A program made the position numbers and the translations under genes. The notes beneath the pieces are model-generated. The model did no database searches. It was not told the DNA's origin and saw only the letters and a list, made by a program, of their open reading frames with translations. A stretch of DNA of 64,000 nt from JALZKA01 sp963754045 (lineage in GTDB: Bacteria > Actinomycetota > Thermoleophilia > Solirubrobacterales > 70-9), in NCBI GenBank assembly GCA_963754045.1, contig CAVWEN010000002.1:124001-188000 (forward strand). The letters are read 5' to 3'. This document shows positions 32,903 through 42,931 of this stretch, one piece after another (within the stretch, counting starts at the first letter, position 1; each line of letters opens with the position of its first letter).

Positions 32903-34815
32903 AGCCGCAGCTTCAGCTTCAGGCCGTCGAGAAACGACTGTGGGAAGCCCGGGATCTTGTCGAGCTCGTCGAGTGACTTGAACCCGCCCGAGCGCTCACG
33001 ATGCGCGAGCACCCTGCCCGTCTGGGTAACCGATAGGCGAAGCGCGCGCAGTTCGTCGTAGGTCGCCTGGTTGAGGTCGATCTCGTCCCCAGACGCTGTC
33101 GGCGTGGCTTCGGGCTCTGGAGGCGCTGGCTCCGCCTCGGGCTCGGGCTCCGCCGGTGTCGGCTCGGGCTCCGCCGGTGTCGGCTCGGGCTCCGCCGGTG
33201 TCGGCTCGGGCTCCGCATCCGGTTGCGGCTCGGGTTCAGGCTCCGCATCCGGTTGCGGCTCGGGCTCATGCGCCTTGAAAATCTCGTCAGGATCGATTTC
33301 GGGAAGCGGCTCCGCGACCTCATCCACCATCGCCCGCGCTCGCGTTTCGGCATCGGTAGCTCGCCGCTCGGCGGCCGCGATCCGGTCAAGCAGCTCGCGC
33401 AGGCGCTCCGAGCGCTCAACCTCGTCTGCCTTGAGCATCGCGAGGCGCTCGGCGCGCGCGGCGCGGGATTCGGCCTCGGACGCGCGCTCCTCCACCTGCT
33501 CGAGTCGCTCCGCGGCTCGTTCGAGCGCCTCGGCGGTGCGCTGCTGGCTCTGGTTCAGCCGTTCCTCGGTCCGTTGAAGTTCCCTGGCCAGCTCGAGCTC
33601 CTGCTCGCGCCGCCCCGCGAGCTGCTGCTCGGCGGCGCGCAGCTCGGCGAGTAGCTTGCTGCGCTCGGGCCCGTCGCGCTGCTCGGCTTCGGCGAGAATT
33701 CGTGCCTCGGTCTCGCGCTCGGCGGCCTCCGCCGCCTCCTTGACCCGCTCCTCGGCCTCCGACTCGGCTTCGCGCATCCGCTGCTCGGCGGCGCGTTGCA
33801 CCTCCTCGACCTCGGCAATCCGCCGATCGGCCTCTTGGCGGATCCGCTCCTCCTCGGCCTGGGCGCGCTCCTCGTCGGCGCGGCGCTCCGCCGTTTCGAG
33901 ATTGGCCAGCGCATCGCGCTCGGCCGCTTCGTGCAGGGCACGCTCGTCCTCGGCCGCCGGGGTTGCCGGTGTCGTTGGAGAGGGAACCGGGCCTGAAGCC
34001 GCGAGGGGCGTTGGGATGGCCGCCCTCTGGGACTCCGCGGCGGCGACCGTCTCCGCCGCGACCGCGGCCGCTCCAGCCGTCGCGGCGGGCTGATGCAGAA
34101 TCGTGTCGAGTTGGCCGGCGAGACCCTCATCACTCGCTGGCTCGGCGGCAGCGACCGGCGCAGCGGTCGGCGTCGCTGCCACCTTCGTTCCCTTTTTTGC
34201 AAGGCGCTTGGCCTCGCGCGCAGCCTGCTTGGCCTGGCGTTCAGCCTCGCGCTTGGCTTTGCGTTCGGCGATCGCCCGCTCGCGCTCGGCCTTCGCCCGC
34301 TGACGCTCGGCCTCGCGACCCTGCTTCTTGGCCGCCCGCTCGGCCTTTCTCGGCGACTGCGAGGGTTTCGCCGCCACCTCGGCCGCGTGGGCGGCCGATT
34401 TCTTCGCGAGCTTCTTCTCGGCCTTGCGCTTTGCAGCCTCCTCCTTGCGCACAGCACGCTCGGCGGCGCGAGCGGCGCGCTTGGAGACCGGCGCCGCTTG
34501 TGCGGGCGCAGGCGTGGGAGCGGGAGCAGAAGCAGGTGTCGGGGCGGGAGTGCCGGGAGGAGGTACCGATGCCGACGCAGCGGGGGCATCAGTCGCAGGC
34601 GGCGTGGGATGTGTGGGCGTTGCGCCCGGATGAACTGGGGCATTCGAACCGGGCAGCACTGCGAACTCGTGCGTCTCGGGCTGGTTGGCGGCCGACGGCG
34701 CGGGCGCAGCGTGCGTCTCGCCCGCGGAAGGCGTTGGTTCGTCTGGCGCGACTGGCGCAGTCCCGCCGGCGGGATCCTGCTCCTCCTTGCGCCGCTGAAG
34801 CCTGAACGAGCGCAT
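32899..34815 (-). CDS. Long coiled-coil protein with C-terminal ComEA-like helix-hairpin-helix domain
   Basis: 638 aa. N-terminal 130 residues are Pro/Ala-rich; residues about 130-230 are Lys/Arg/Ala-rich helix (AERAVRKEEAAKRKAEKK); about 270-500 is a Glu/Arg/Ala coiled coil; then Pro-Glu tandem repeats (three perfect copies of a 7-residue unit). The last 65 residues (IDLNQATYDELRAL ... GGFKSLDELDKIPGF) are a helix-hairpin-helix DNA-binding unit like that of ComEA. No signal peptide or membrane segment, so cytoplasmic; perhaps a nucleoid or DNA-tethering protein. The ATG 34815 has AGGGA upstream. I know no family with this architecture. Confidence 0.8.
   Translation of the reverse strand: MRSFRLQRRKEEQDPAGGTAPVAPDEPTPSAGETHAAPAPSAANQPETHEFAVLPGSNAPVHPGATPTHPTPPATDAPAASASVPPPGTPAPTPASAPAPTPAPAQAAPVSKRAARAAERAVRKEEAAKRKAEKKLAKKSAAHAAEVAAKPSQSPRKAERAAKKQGREAERQRAKAERERAIAERKAKREAERQAKQAAREAKRLAKKGTKVAATPTAAPVAAAEPASDEGLAGQLDTILHQPAATAGAAAVAAETVAAAESQRAAIPTPLAASGPVPSPTTPATPAAEDERALHEAAERDALANLETAERRADEERAQAEEERIRQEADRRIAEVEEVQRAAEQRMREAESEAEERVKEAAEAAERETEARILAEAEQRDGPERSKLLAELRAAEQQLAGRREQELELARELQRTEERLNQSQQRTAEALERAAERLEQVEERASEAESRAARAERLAMLKADEVERSERLRELLDRIAAAERRATDAETRARAMVDEVAEPLPEIDPDEIFKAHEPEPQPDAEPEPEPQPDAEPEPTPAEPEPTPAEPEPTPAEPEPEAEPAPPEPEATPTASGDEIDLNQATYDELRALRLSVTQTGRVLAHRERSGGFKSLDELDKIPGFPQSFLDGLKLKLRL
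33140..33202 (-). repeat. Three perfect 21-bp tandem repeats (Pro-Glu linker)
   Basis: Three identical head-to-tail 21-base copies encoding the linker heptad with PEPTPAE; next to them (33211-33270) is a near-identical 30-base pair of repeats encoding PDAEPEPEPQ. Such arrays change copy number easily and would alter linker length without frameshift. Confidence 0.85.
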
Positions 34816-34891
34816 CAATCCCTATCGTCGCACGCTGGCAGCGCAAACGCAGGCGCAGATCCTCCGACGAAGGGCCCATTGCAGCGCGGCG

Positions 34892-35371
34892 TCAGCGGTT
34901 GCGCTCGCTCAACTCGCGCGCGACCTCACGACCGACGTCGCGATCGCGGATCTCCCGCCTGCGGTCGCGTCCCTCCTTGCCCTTCGCAAGTGCGACCTCG
35001 ACCTTCGCGTGTGCGCCCTTGAAGTAGACCCTGGTCGGAATCAGGGTCAGGCCCTTCTGCTGGATGCGGCCGATCAGCCGCTCGATCTCGTAGCGGTGCA
35101 TCAGGAGCTTGCGCGGACGCTCGGGCTCGTGATTCTCCATCGCCGCCGGTGGGTAGGGCGGGATGTGCATATTGCGCAGCCAGACCTCCCCTTCCTCGAT
35201 CACCGCGTAGGCGTCGGCGAGTACGGCCTTGCCGCCGCGAAGCGACTTCACCTCGCTGCCCTGCAGCACCATCCCGCATTCAAACTTCTCGACGAACTCG
35301 AACTTGTGGCCGGCGCGGCGATTCGTGGCGACATCGCCCGGCGCCGCCTTTTTCTTCTGCTTCTTGGCCAT
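34892..35371 (-). CDS. smpB: SsrA-binding protein SmpB
   Basis: 159 aa. Delivers tmRNA to stalled ribosomes. NRRAGHKFEFVEKFECGMVLQGSEVKSLR, the beta-barrel core, and WLRNMHIPPY are clear; the basic C-terminal tail (GKEGRDRRREIRDRD) is the part that enters the mRNA channel. It lies 17 bp after rnr, recalling the rnr-smpB-ssrA neighbourhood of other bacteria; ssrA itself is about 4.4 kb away. Confidence 0.96.
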   Translation of the reverse strand: MAKKQKKKAAPGDVATNRRAGHKFEFVEKFECGMVLQGSEVKSLRGGKAVLADAYAVIEEGEVWLRNMHIPPYPPAAMENHEPERPRKLLMHRYEIERLIGRIQQKGLTLIPTRVYFKGAHAKVEVALAKGKEGRDRRREIRDRDVGREVARELSERNR

Positions 35372-35388
35372 GGCAAGGGAATCTAGTC

Positions 35389-37134
35389 TCAGGCGGGCTC
35401 GAGGTCGCAGCGCCCCCGTGCCGCTTCGACCGACGTAACCCGCACCGTCACCGGGTCGCCAAACTTCACCTCACGGCCCGTGCGGGTGCCGACCAGCGCC
35501 GTCTCCACGTCGTTCAGCTCGAAGCGCTCGCCGCGTAGCGTGCGGGCCGGAAGAAATCCTTCGTAGACGTCACCGCGATCGCCGCCGAAGCGCACGAACG
35601 CCCCGGCACCGACCAGCCCCGACACCTCGCCGTCGAACTCACGCTCGGGCTTCGACTCCGCCAGTTCGCGCTCGAGCAGGAAGGCCCCGCAGCAGCGATC
35701 GGCGAGTCGTTCCATCCCGATCGCCTCGCGCTCGCGCTCGGAACTCCACCAGCCCGCCTCGCGGACCTCACCCGGATCGGGCTCTCGCTCCCCTGCCCCA
35801 ACGGCGCTCAGCAGCGCGCGGTGGGCGATCAGGTCCGGGTAGCGACGGATCGGGGACGTGAAGTGGGAGTACGCCGCGCTCCCCAAACCCGCATGGCCGA
35901 TATTGCGATGGCTGTAAAAGGCCTGCTTCAACGAACGCAGCACGAGCGTGGTGATCGGCCGCCCGCTGCCGCGGCGGCGCACGTCGGCGGCGACCAGGCG
36001 GCTCGCATCCGAGACGAGTGCGCCGGTCTCGCGAGGACTCAGGTTCTGCGGCAGGGGCGGGGTCGGCACATCGAGTGCGGCGAGCTTGTCGAGCAGATCC
36101 TCGACCCGCGCCGGATCGGGCTGCTCGTGTACGCGGTAGAGCGTTGCGAGTCCCCGGCGCTCGGTTAGCCGCGCGACCTGCTCGTTGGTGAGGATCATCA
36201 GGTGTTCGATCAGGCTGTGTGCCTCGGTCTGGGGCACCGAGTGGGCCGAGACGGGTGATCCCTCTTTGTCGAACACGAACTCGGGCTCGAACGATTCCAC
36301 CTCCAAGGCGCCGATCCGGCGCGCCGCTGCGAGGGCCGAGGCTGCCTCTCGGGCCAGTGCCAGCGGTCCCGCCACGACCTCAGGTGGCTCCTGCCGCCCA
36401 GCGAACACCTCGTCGAGCTGGTCATAGTCGAGCCTCGCATTCGAGCGGATCCGGCTGCGGTAGAACTCGGACGAGCGCACTGCCCCGGCCCCGTCGATGC
36501 GGATCTCGGCGGTCACCGCGAGCCGGTCGACGTCCGGCGCGAGGCTGCAGGCATCGTCGCTGAGCGCACGCGGCAGCATCGGCTCAACCTGACCGGGAAC
36601 GTAAACACTGGTTGCCCGACGCTGCGCCTCACGGTCGAGCTTCGTTTCTGGGCGCACGTGCGCCGAGACGTCGGCGATGTGGATCCACAGCCTCAATCCG
36701 TCGCCGACGCGCTCGGCGGACACGGCGTCGTCGAAGTCCCGGGCCGTCGCGGGATCAACCGTAAAGGTCGCAAGCTCGCGCAGGTCGCGGCGTGTGGGAT
36801 CCACGTCGGCGGCGTTACTCGGCGCCTCCTTGGCCTCCGCTTCAATCGCCCGGCTGAAACCCCGGCGCTCGAGCCCCTGCCAGAGCACGGCATCCACCAC
36901 ATCGCGCGCGCGCGTCGGCGAGCCCAGGAGCCGTGTGATCCGCGCACCTCGAGCAACCGGCTCCGCCAGCACCATGCGGTCGGGCTTGGGGCGAAGCTTG
37001 CCGCGCACCACCGGTATTTGGCCACCGCGCTCGAACAGCGGCCTGACCACCTCGAAGCGCCCCCGACTCTCGACCACTCCGACGAACCGACCCTCCGGCC
37101 GCTTGCCGCGCTCGCGCCGGCGCCCAGCGCTCAC
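35389..37134 (-). CDS. rnr: RNB-domain 3'-5' exoribonuclease (RNase R/II type)
   Basis: 581 aa, shorter than E. coli RNase R (about 810 aa) mainly by reduced N-terminal cold-shock regions. The catalytic site is visible as TVDPATARDFDDAVS, carrying the clustered metal-binding Asp residues, with HSLIEHLMILTNEQVA and HFTSPIRRYPDLIAHR further on. A C-terminal S1 domain (GEVSGLVGAGAFVRFGG) binds RNA. GTG 37134 overlaps the protease stop (GTGA). RNase R helps degrade tmRNA-released transcripts, which fits the adjacent smpB. Confidence 0.92.
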   Translation of the reverse strand: MSAGRRRERGKRPEGRFVGVVESRGRFEVVRPLFERGGQIPVVRGKLRPKPDRMVLAEPVARGARITRLLGSPTRARDVVDAVLWQGLERRGFSRAIEAEAKEAPSNAADVDPTRRDLRELATFTVDPATARDFDDAVSAERVGDGLRLWIHIADVSAHVRPETKLDREAQRRATSVYVPGQVEPMLPRALSDDACSLAPDVDRLAVTAEIRIDGAGAVRSSEFYRSRIRSNARLDYDQLDEVFAGRQEPPEVVAGPLALAREAASALAAARRIGALEVESFEPEFVFDKEGSPVSAHSVPQTEAHSLIEHLMILTNEQVARLTERRGLATLYRVHEQPDPARVEDLLDKLAALDVPTPPLPQNLSPRETGALVSDASRLVAADVRRRGSGRPITTLVLRSLKQAFYSHRNIGHAGLGSAAYSHFTSPIRRYPDLIAHRALLSAVGAGEREPDPGEVREAGWWSSEREREAIGMERLADRCCGAFLLERELAESKPEREFDGEVSGLVGAGAFVRFGGDRGDVYEGFLPARTLRGERFELNDVETALVGTRTGREVKFGDPVTVRVTSVEAARGRCDLEPA

Positions 37135-38297
37135 GGGAGATTGGATGCCAGTTCGGCGAGCCCGCGCGCCAGTCCCTCGTCGCGCTCGGTGCCCGGGGAG
37201 TCAGCGGCCTTGACCTCGGGCTTGACCCCCTCACCGGCCAGCGAAACGCCGTCGGCCGCTAGGTATTCGCCCACCGTCAGGTCGAGCGCCCCCCCGGCGT
37301 CGAGGGTGATGACCTCCTGGAACGTACCCTTGCCGAACGAGGGCTCACCGACGAGCGTCCCGAGTTCGTTCGCCTGGATCGCCGCGGCGAGGATCTCCGC
37401 TGCGGACGCCGTGTCACGGTTGACGAGCACGACCGTCGGGCGCTCGTCCAACGCGTCGCCGCCCGCCTCGTACACGGTCGTGCCCCGGGTGCGGCTCTCG
37501 GTCGTGACGATCGGCCCATCCTCGACGAACAGGCTGGCCGCCTTGATCGCCTCGTCGAGCAGGCCGCCGCCGTTGCCGCGCAGGTCCAGCACGAGGCCTC
37601 GGGCGCCACGACGGTCGAGCCGCTCGATCTCCGAGCGCAGCTCCTCGCTGGCGCCGTTGCTGAACGTCGCGAAGCGGACGTAAGCCACAGGCTCGCCCCC
37701 GGCCTGGCGCAACTCGCCTTCGGCCGCAGGCACGCGAACTTGACTGCGCTCCAGCGTCACGTTGCGCTCGGGGCCGCCCGCCGCCGGATCGAGCCGAAGC
37801 TCGACCTCGGTTCCGGGCTCGCCCTTGATTTTCGCCGTGGCGACGTCCACGGCCTCGCCCTTGATCGGCTCACCGTCAACGGCAAGGATCGTGTCGCCCG
37901 CCTCGACACCGGCGCCCTCGGCGGGGGTGTCGGGGAGCACGTCCGCCACACGCAGCCCGCGCCGAACCTCGCTCACGGTCAGTCCAACGCCTGAAAACTC
38001 CCCCGAAGTCGCGGCGTTGAACGTCTCGAGATCTTCAGGCGAGAAGTAGTGGGAGAAGCGGTCCTTGTAGCGGTCGCGAAGCTGCGAGATGATCCCGCGC
38101 ACGGTCGCCTCGTCAAGCCGATCCGGGCTAAGTTCCTCGAAGTAGTTGGCCTCGATCACGTCGCGCGCCTCGTCGGGCAGCGGGCGCCCGTCATCGTCGA
38201 AAAGAATCGCTACAACCGCGAAGGCCGCGAGAACCGCCAGGGCCCCGGTGATCAGGCCATGGAAGTAGCCGGGTCCGCGGGAGTTGTCGGAGGTCAA
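37131..38297 (-). CDS. S41-family C-terminal processing peptidase (CtpA/CtpB-like)
   Basis: 388 aa secreted or membrane-anchored serine protease. One N-terminal membrane segment (about residues 13-32), a PDZ domain (SGVGLTVSEVRRGLRV ... DTILAVDGEPIKGE) and a catalytic domain with Ser in NRDTASAAEILAAAI and Lys in GEPSFGKGTFQ. In many bacteria it lies next to ftsEX and prunes envelope enzymes. ATGA overlap with ftsX. Confidence 0.92.
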   Translation of the reverse strand: MTSDNSRGPGYFHGLITGALAVLAAFAVVAILFDDDGRPLPDEARDVIEANYFEELSPDRLDEATVRGIISQLRDRYKDRFSHYFSPEDLETFNAATSGEFSGVGLTVSEVRRGLRVADVLPDTPAEGAGVEAGDTILAVDGEPIKGEAVDVATAKIKGEPGTEVELRLDPAAGGPERNVTLERSQVRVPAAEGELRQAGGEPVAYVRFATFSNGASEELRSEIERLDRRGARGLVLDLRGNGGGLLDEAIKAASLFVEDGPIVTTESRTRGTTVYEAGGDALDERPTVVLVNRDTASAAEILAAAIQANELGTLVGEPSFGKGTFQEVITLDAGGALDLTVGEYLAADGVSLAGEGVKPEVKAADSPGTERDEGLARGLAELASNLP

Positions 38298-39199
38298 ACC
38301 TTCAGGAAACGGCGCAGGGTGAATCCGCTGCCGAGCGCGGAGACCACCATCGCGGAGCCCATGAGGATGAGCACCAGGGGCAGGAAGCCCATGGTGGAGA
38401 AGCTGTCAACCAGCGCGAAGCTTTCTGAGAGCGGGTCCACGACCGTCACCTTTCCGAGCCACAGTATGCCCACCGCCACCGCCGCGCCGGCAAGGCCGAC
38501 GATGACGCCCTCGATGATGAACGGCCAGCGGATGAACCAGTTCGTCGCGCCGACGAGGCGCATCACCTCGACCTCGCGACGGCGCGCGTAGATCGAAAGC
38601 CGGATCGTGTTGCCGACGAGCATCAGCGATGCGACCACGAGCAGCGCGGCCAGGACGATCAGCACGATCTTCACGGCGCCGGTCACACGGGTGATCTCAT
38701 TGGCGTCCTGACGGGCGTCGAGCACATCGTCGATCACCGGGCTGATCGGCTGGGGCTCGCCGGAGGGCCCGACCGGGGCGATCGCCGAGGTCACCGCTCC
38801 GAGATTCTCGGCGTCGTCAATATCGACCTTGAAGGCGGGAGGAAGGGGGTTGCTTCGCAGCTGATCCAAAGCCTCGTCGCTGTTCTCCAGCTTCCGGGCG
38901 AGGAGCTTCTTGGCCTCGGCGGGCGAGACGTACTCAACGCCCGTCACGTGGTCGATCGCGAGCAGGTCGGCCTGGGCCGCATCGATGTCTGCCTTGGTCG
39001 CGTCCTTGAACAGGAAGACGTTAAGCCCGATCTGGTCACGAACGTCCTGCGCGGTGCCTTCGCTGGCCTTGAGCACGGGGATCAGTACGCCGAGCAAGAG
39101 GGTGGTGACCACGATCGTTACAACCGCGGCGGCACTAGGAGCCGCGCTACGCCGCAGCGCGCGGAATGCCTCGGAGATGAAGAACGGAACCTTGCTCAT
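38294..39199 (-). CDS. ftsX: Cell-division ABC transporter permease FtsX
   Basis: 301 aa, four membrane helices with a large extracytoplasmic loop between helix 1 and 2 (about residues 45-185), as in all FtsX. RRREVEVMRLVGATNWFIRWPF is the FtsX motif before the third helix. With FtsE it activates peptidoglycan hydrolases at division. Starts 3 bp after ftsE and is coupled to the downstream protease. Confidence 0.95.
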   Translation of the reverse strand: MSKVPFFISEAFRALRRSAAPSAAAVVTIVVTTLLLGVLIPVLKASEGTAQDVRDQIGLNVFLFKDATKADIDAAQADLLAIDHVTGVEYVSPAEAKKLLARKLENSDEALDQLRSNPLPPAFKVDIDDAENLGAVTSAIAPVGPSGEPQPISPVIDDVLDARQDANEITRVTGAVKIVLIVLAALLVVASLMLVGNTIRLSIYARRREVEVMRLVGATNWFIRWPFIIEGVIVGLAGAAVAVGILWLGKVTVVDPLSESFALVDSFSTMGFLPLVLILMGSAMVVSALGSGFTLRRFLKV

Positions 39200-39202
39200 C
39201 GC

Positions 39203-40039
<837 letters not shown>

Positions 40040-40182
40040 CGGGCTGTCCTTTCTCCGACGCCCGGGGGGTTCCTTTGCCAACCTGCCCCTGCAAGCGGAG
40101 GCCCATCCCGAGCCCGCAGCAGGTTAGCGCAGAGTGTTAGCGAGCGCTCAAACTACGCTCACGTGTTGCAAGGAAGGGGTCG

Positions 40183-41175
40183 CTACGTCCAGTCGGGCCC
40201 GAACAGCGGCGGATGCGAGACAATCGGCTTCAGCACGAGCGCCTCGCGCGCCCTGTCGGCGATCCCGCGGGCGGTCAGGCCAAAGTGCTCCATGCACGCT
40301 TCGCCGGTTCCCGACACCCCGAACTCGTCGCCCATGCCGACGGCGAACACCGGCACCGGGTGCTGTTCGGCCGCGACCTCGCGAACGGCGTCGGCCAGAC
40401 CGCCGACGACCCGATGCTCCTCGGCGGTGACGGCCACGCCGGTCTTCGCGAGCGACTCGAGAATCGTCTCCGAGTGCAGTGGCTTGATCACTGAGACGTT
40501 GATCACCTCGGCCTCGATGCCGTCCTCACGCTCCATCGACTCGGCCGCCTCCAGCGCGCGCCAGACCATGTGCCCGGTGGCGATCAGGGAAATGTCCTTT
40601 CCCTCCCGAAGCACGTCCACTCCGGTGCCAAGCGACTCGGGGATGTCCTCGTAGACGACCGGGGTTGCCGGCCGGCCAAATCGCAGGTACATCGGCTCCT
40701 CGCGCTCGTAGGACTCCATCGTCGCGGCGTAGGCCTGGTTGTAGTCGGCGGGTACGACCACGGTCATCTTTGGCATCGCGCGCATCAGGGCTATGTCCTC
40801 GATCATCTGGTGAGAGGCACCATCCTCGCCCAGAGACACGCCACCGTGCGAGGCGCCGATCCGAACCGGCAGCTCGTTGTGGGCGATCCCAAGCCGAATC
40901 TGGTCGTAGGAGCGGCCGGTGGCGAAGATCGCAAAGGTCGAGCAATACGGCCGCTTGCCGCTTACCGCGAGCCCACAGGCCATCGACATCATGTTGGCCT
41001 CAGCCGCCCCCACGTTGAAGAACCGCTCAGGGAAGGCCTTGCCGAACTTGGCGGACTGGGTCGAGACCGAGAGGTCGGCGTCGAGTGCGACCACCTCCTC
41101 GTGCGCCTCGCCGAGCGCGACCAAGGCGTCGCCGTAGGCGTTGCGCGTCGCGCTGGGCTCGGTCGCGGCGCCCAT
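40183..41175 (-). CDS. Transketolase, C-terminal subunit
   Basis: 330 aa, the pyrimidine-binding plus C-terminal half of a split transketolase: ALDADLSVSTQSAKFGKAFPERFFNVGAAEANMMSMA carries the catalytic Glu for thiamine diphosphate, and FAIFATGRSYDQIR and ASHGGVSLGEDGASHQM follow. Split transketolases transfer two-carbon ketol units in the pentose phosphate pathway. ATG shares one base with the upstream subunit's stop. Confidence 0.92.
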   Translation of the reverse strand: MGAATEPSATRNAYGDALVALGEAHEEVVALDADLSVSTQSAKFGKAFPERFFNVGAAEANMMSMACGLAVSGKRPYCSTFAIFATGRSYDQIRLGIAHNELPVRIGASHGGVSLGEDGASHQMIEDIALMRAMPKMTVVVPADYNQAYAATMESYEREEPMYLRFGRPATPVVYEDIPESLGTGVDVLREGKDISLIATGHMVWRALEAAESMEREDGIEAEVINVSVIKPLHSETILESLAKTGVAVTAEEHRVVGGLADAVREVAAEQHPVPVFAVGMGDEFGVSGTGEACMEHFGLTARGIADRAREALVLKPIVSHPPLFGPDWT

Positions 41176-42149
41176 CAGCTCTGGTCCTCCGCACCCTGGA
41201 GAGCAGCGGTCTGCTCCTCGAGGCGGGCAAGCAGTTCCTCGAGTGCCTCCTCGGCCTGCTCGGGCGTTGGCGGCTTGCCATGGAAGCCGAAGCGGCCCTC
41301 CATCAGGGAGACCCCGCGGCCCTTCTTGGTCTGGGCGATGATCGCGGCTGGCCGATCGAGGGTGCGGCTGCGCTCCAGCGCCTCGACGATCGCGTCCATG
41401 TCGTGGCCTTCGATCTCGATCGAGTCCCAGCCAAACGACTCGAACTTCGCGCGCACGTTGCCGATGTCCATCACCTGTTCAGTGGTGCCGTCGGTTTGCA
41501 GGTGGTTGTAGTCCACAATCGCCGTGATGTTGCTGACGCCGAAGTGGGCCGCGGCCGTCGCGGCCTCCCAGGTCTGGCCCTCCTGGCAGTCGCCGTCGGA
41601 GAGCACGCCGAAGACGTGGCTGGTGTCGTCGAGACCGTCAAGGCGCAGGGCCAGGCACATGCCGACACACATCGAGAGGCCCTGGCCGAGCGATCCCGTC
41701 GAGACCTCAACGCCGACGGTGCGGTTCATGTCCGGGTGACCCTGCAACGGCTTGCCGATCTTGCGCAGCCCCTGAAGGTCTTCCAGCGGAAAGTAACCGT
41801 GGTGTGCCAGAGCCGCGTACTGGATCGGTGCGGCGTGGCCCTTGCAGAGGACGAAGCGGTCGCGCTCCGGCCACGCCGGATCGGCCGGGTCATGGCGAAG
41901 CACGCGGTTGTAGAGCGCCGAGACGATGTCGGCCGCCGATAGCGACGAGTCGAGGTGGCCCGACTTGGCGACAGCCAGCATCCGCACGCACTCGATGCGC
42001 AGCACGGTTGCCCAGCGCTCGAGCTCGGCGCTCGACGGCGCCCGCTCGCCCCGCGTCGAGGCCTGTGAGGGTGGATGTGGGTCCGGCACGGAGTGCAGGT
42101 GTCTCACCATCGCGAGGTTACTCTCACCAACCGGGTCGGGAACTCCCAT
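41175..42149 (-). CDS. Transketolase, N-terminal subunit
   Basis: 324 aa if started at ATG 42149 (TAGCCT stands 9 bases upstream) or 311 aa from ATG 42110. Thiamine-diphosphate domain: KSGHLDSSLSAADIVSALY, CKGHAAPIQYAAL, STGSLGQGLS and SDGDCQEGQTWEA...IVDYN, where GDCQEGQ...N corresponds to the metal-diphosphate motif. Forms the complete enzyme with the next gene. Confidence 0.91.
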   Translation of the reverse strand: MGVPDPVGESNLAMVRHLHSVPDPHPPSQASTRGERAPSSAELERWATVLRIECVRMLAVAKSGHLDSSLSAADIVSALYNRVLRHDPADPAWPERDRFVLCKGHAAPIQYAALAHHGYFPLEDLQGLRKIGKPLQGHPDMNRTVGVEVSTGSLGQGLSMCVGMCLALRLDGLDDTSHVFGVLSDGDCQEGQTWEAATAAAHFGVSNITAIVDYNHLQTDGTTEQVMDIGNVRAKFESFGWDSIEIEGHDMDAIVEALERSRTLDRPAAIIAQTKKGRGVSLMEGRFGFHGKPPTPEQAEEALEELLARLEEQTAALQGAEDQS

Positions 42150-42244
42150 TGCTGCTTGAGGCTAGGTAGGCACCTGGACGGAACGGGGACCTTCGGATTG
42201 CCGCAGTTTCCGCGATTGATCCGGTGGCTTGCCATATTCAGACG

Positions 42245-42931
42245 ATGCCCTCGAAGCCGCGACTCCTCGCCTTTGTTTTGCTTGCGGGCGCGCTCGGCAT
42301 CGGGATCGGGCTGGCCACCGGGATCCTCGACGACGAAGCCGGGACGCAACCCGCGATCGAGGCCGAGCCCGCGGCGCCGCCGGCTGGTGCCCCCGAGCAG
42401 TCGCCTGGGCCAGTCAAGGACCGGCGCGGGCCGGAAGCGCCCATCTCCCATGACGACGAACCCGATGCTTCGGCCGGGCCAAGCGGACCACCCCCCGAAA
42501 CCAGTGAGGAGTTCGCGGCCGCCGCGACGATGCGGCGCTACGTGGCCGGGTTGCGCCGCAAGGACGGCCGGGCTGTCTGCCGCTTGTTGACGCCGGGGGC
42601 GATCGCCACTCTGGACTTCCCCGAAGAGCGGGGCTCCTGCCCGCGCAGCCTCGAGGCGTCATTGGGTTTTCGCGACCGCCGCGGCTATCCGGTCTGGAAG
42701 CGATCCGAGATAACAGAGGCGATCTCCGCGGAGGTCAGCGGCGAGACCGCGCGCGTGGTGGCGACGGTGGTGACCATCTACGCCGACGTCCGAGAGCAGA
42801 CGGTCGAAGACGACATCGTCTATCTGGTCGCCGCGGGCGCCGGCTGGCGCATTACCAAGCCGAGTGCCACCATCCTGCGAGCGATCGGGATCGCGGATTT
42901 TCCCCCGTCGGTACTGGCCCCGCCCCGCTAA
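42245..42931 (+). CDS. Membrane-anchored protein with C-terminal NTF2-like domain
   Basis: 228 aa. A single N-terminal membrane segment (6-26), a long Pro/Glu/Ala linker (30-95) and a small folded domain (EFAAAATMRRYVAGLRRKDGRAVCRLLTPGAIA ... GWRITKPSATILRAIG) that looks like the extracytoplasmic NTF2-like domains common in actinobacteria. Two Cys (CRLL, SCPRS) could pair. It is convergent with the MauE cassette (4-bp overlap of stops). Confidence 0.68.
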   Translation: MPSKPRLLAFVLLAGALGIGIGLATGILDDEAGTQPAIEAEPAAPPAGAPEQSPGPVKDRRGPEAPISHDDEPDASAGPSGPPPETSEEFAAAATMRRYVAGLRRKDGRAVCRLLTPGAIATLDFPEERGSCPRSLEASLGFRDRRGYPVWKRSEITEAISAEVSGETARVVATVVTIYADVREQTVEDDIVYLVAAGAGWRITKPSATILRAIGIADFPPSVLAPPR

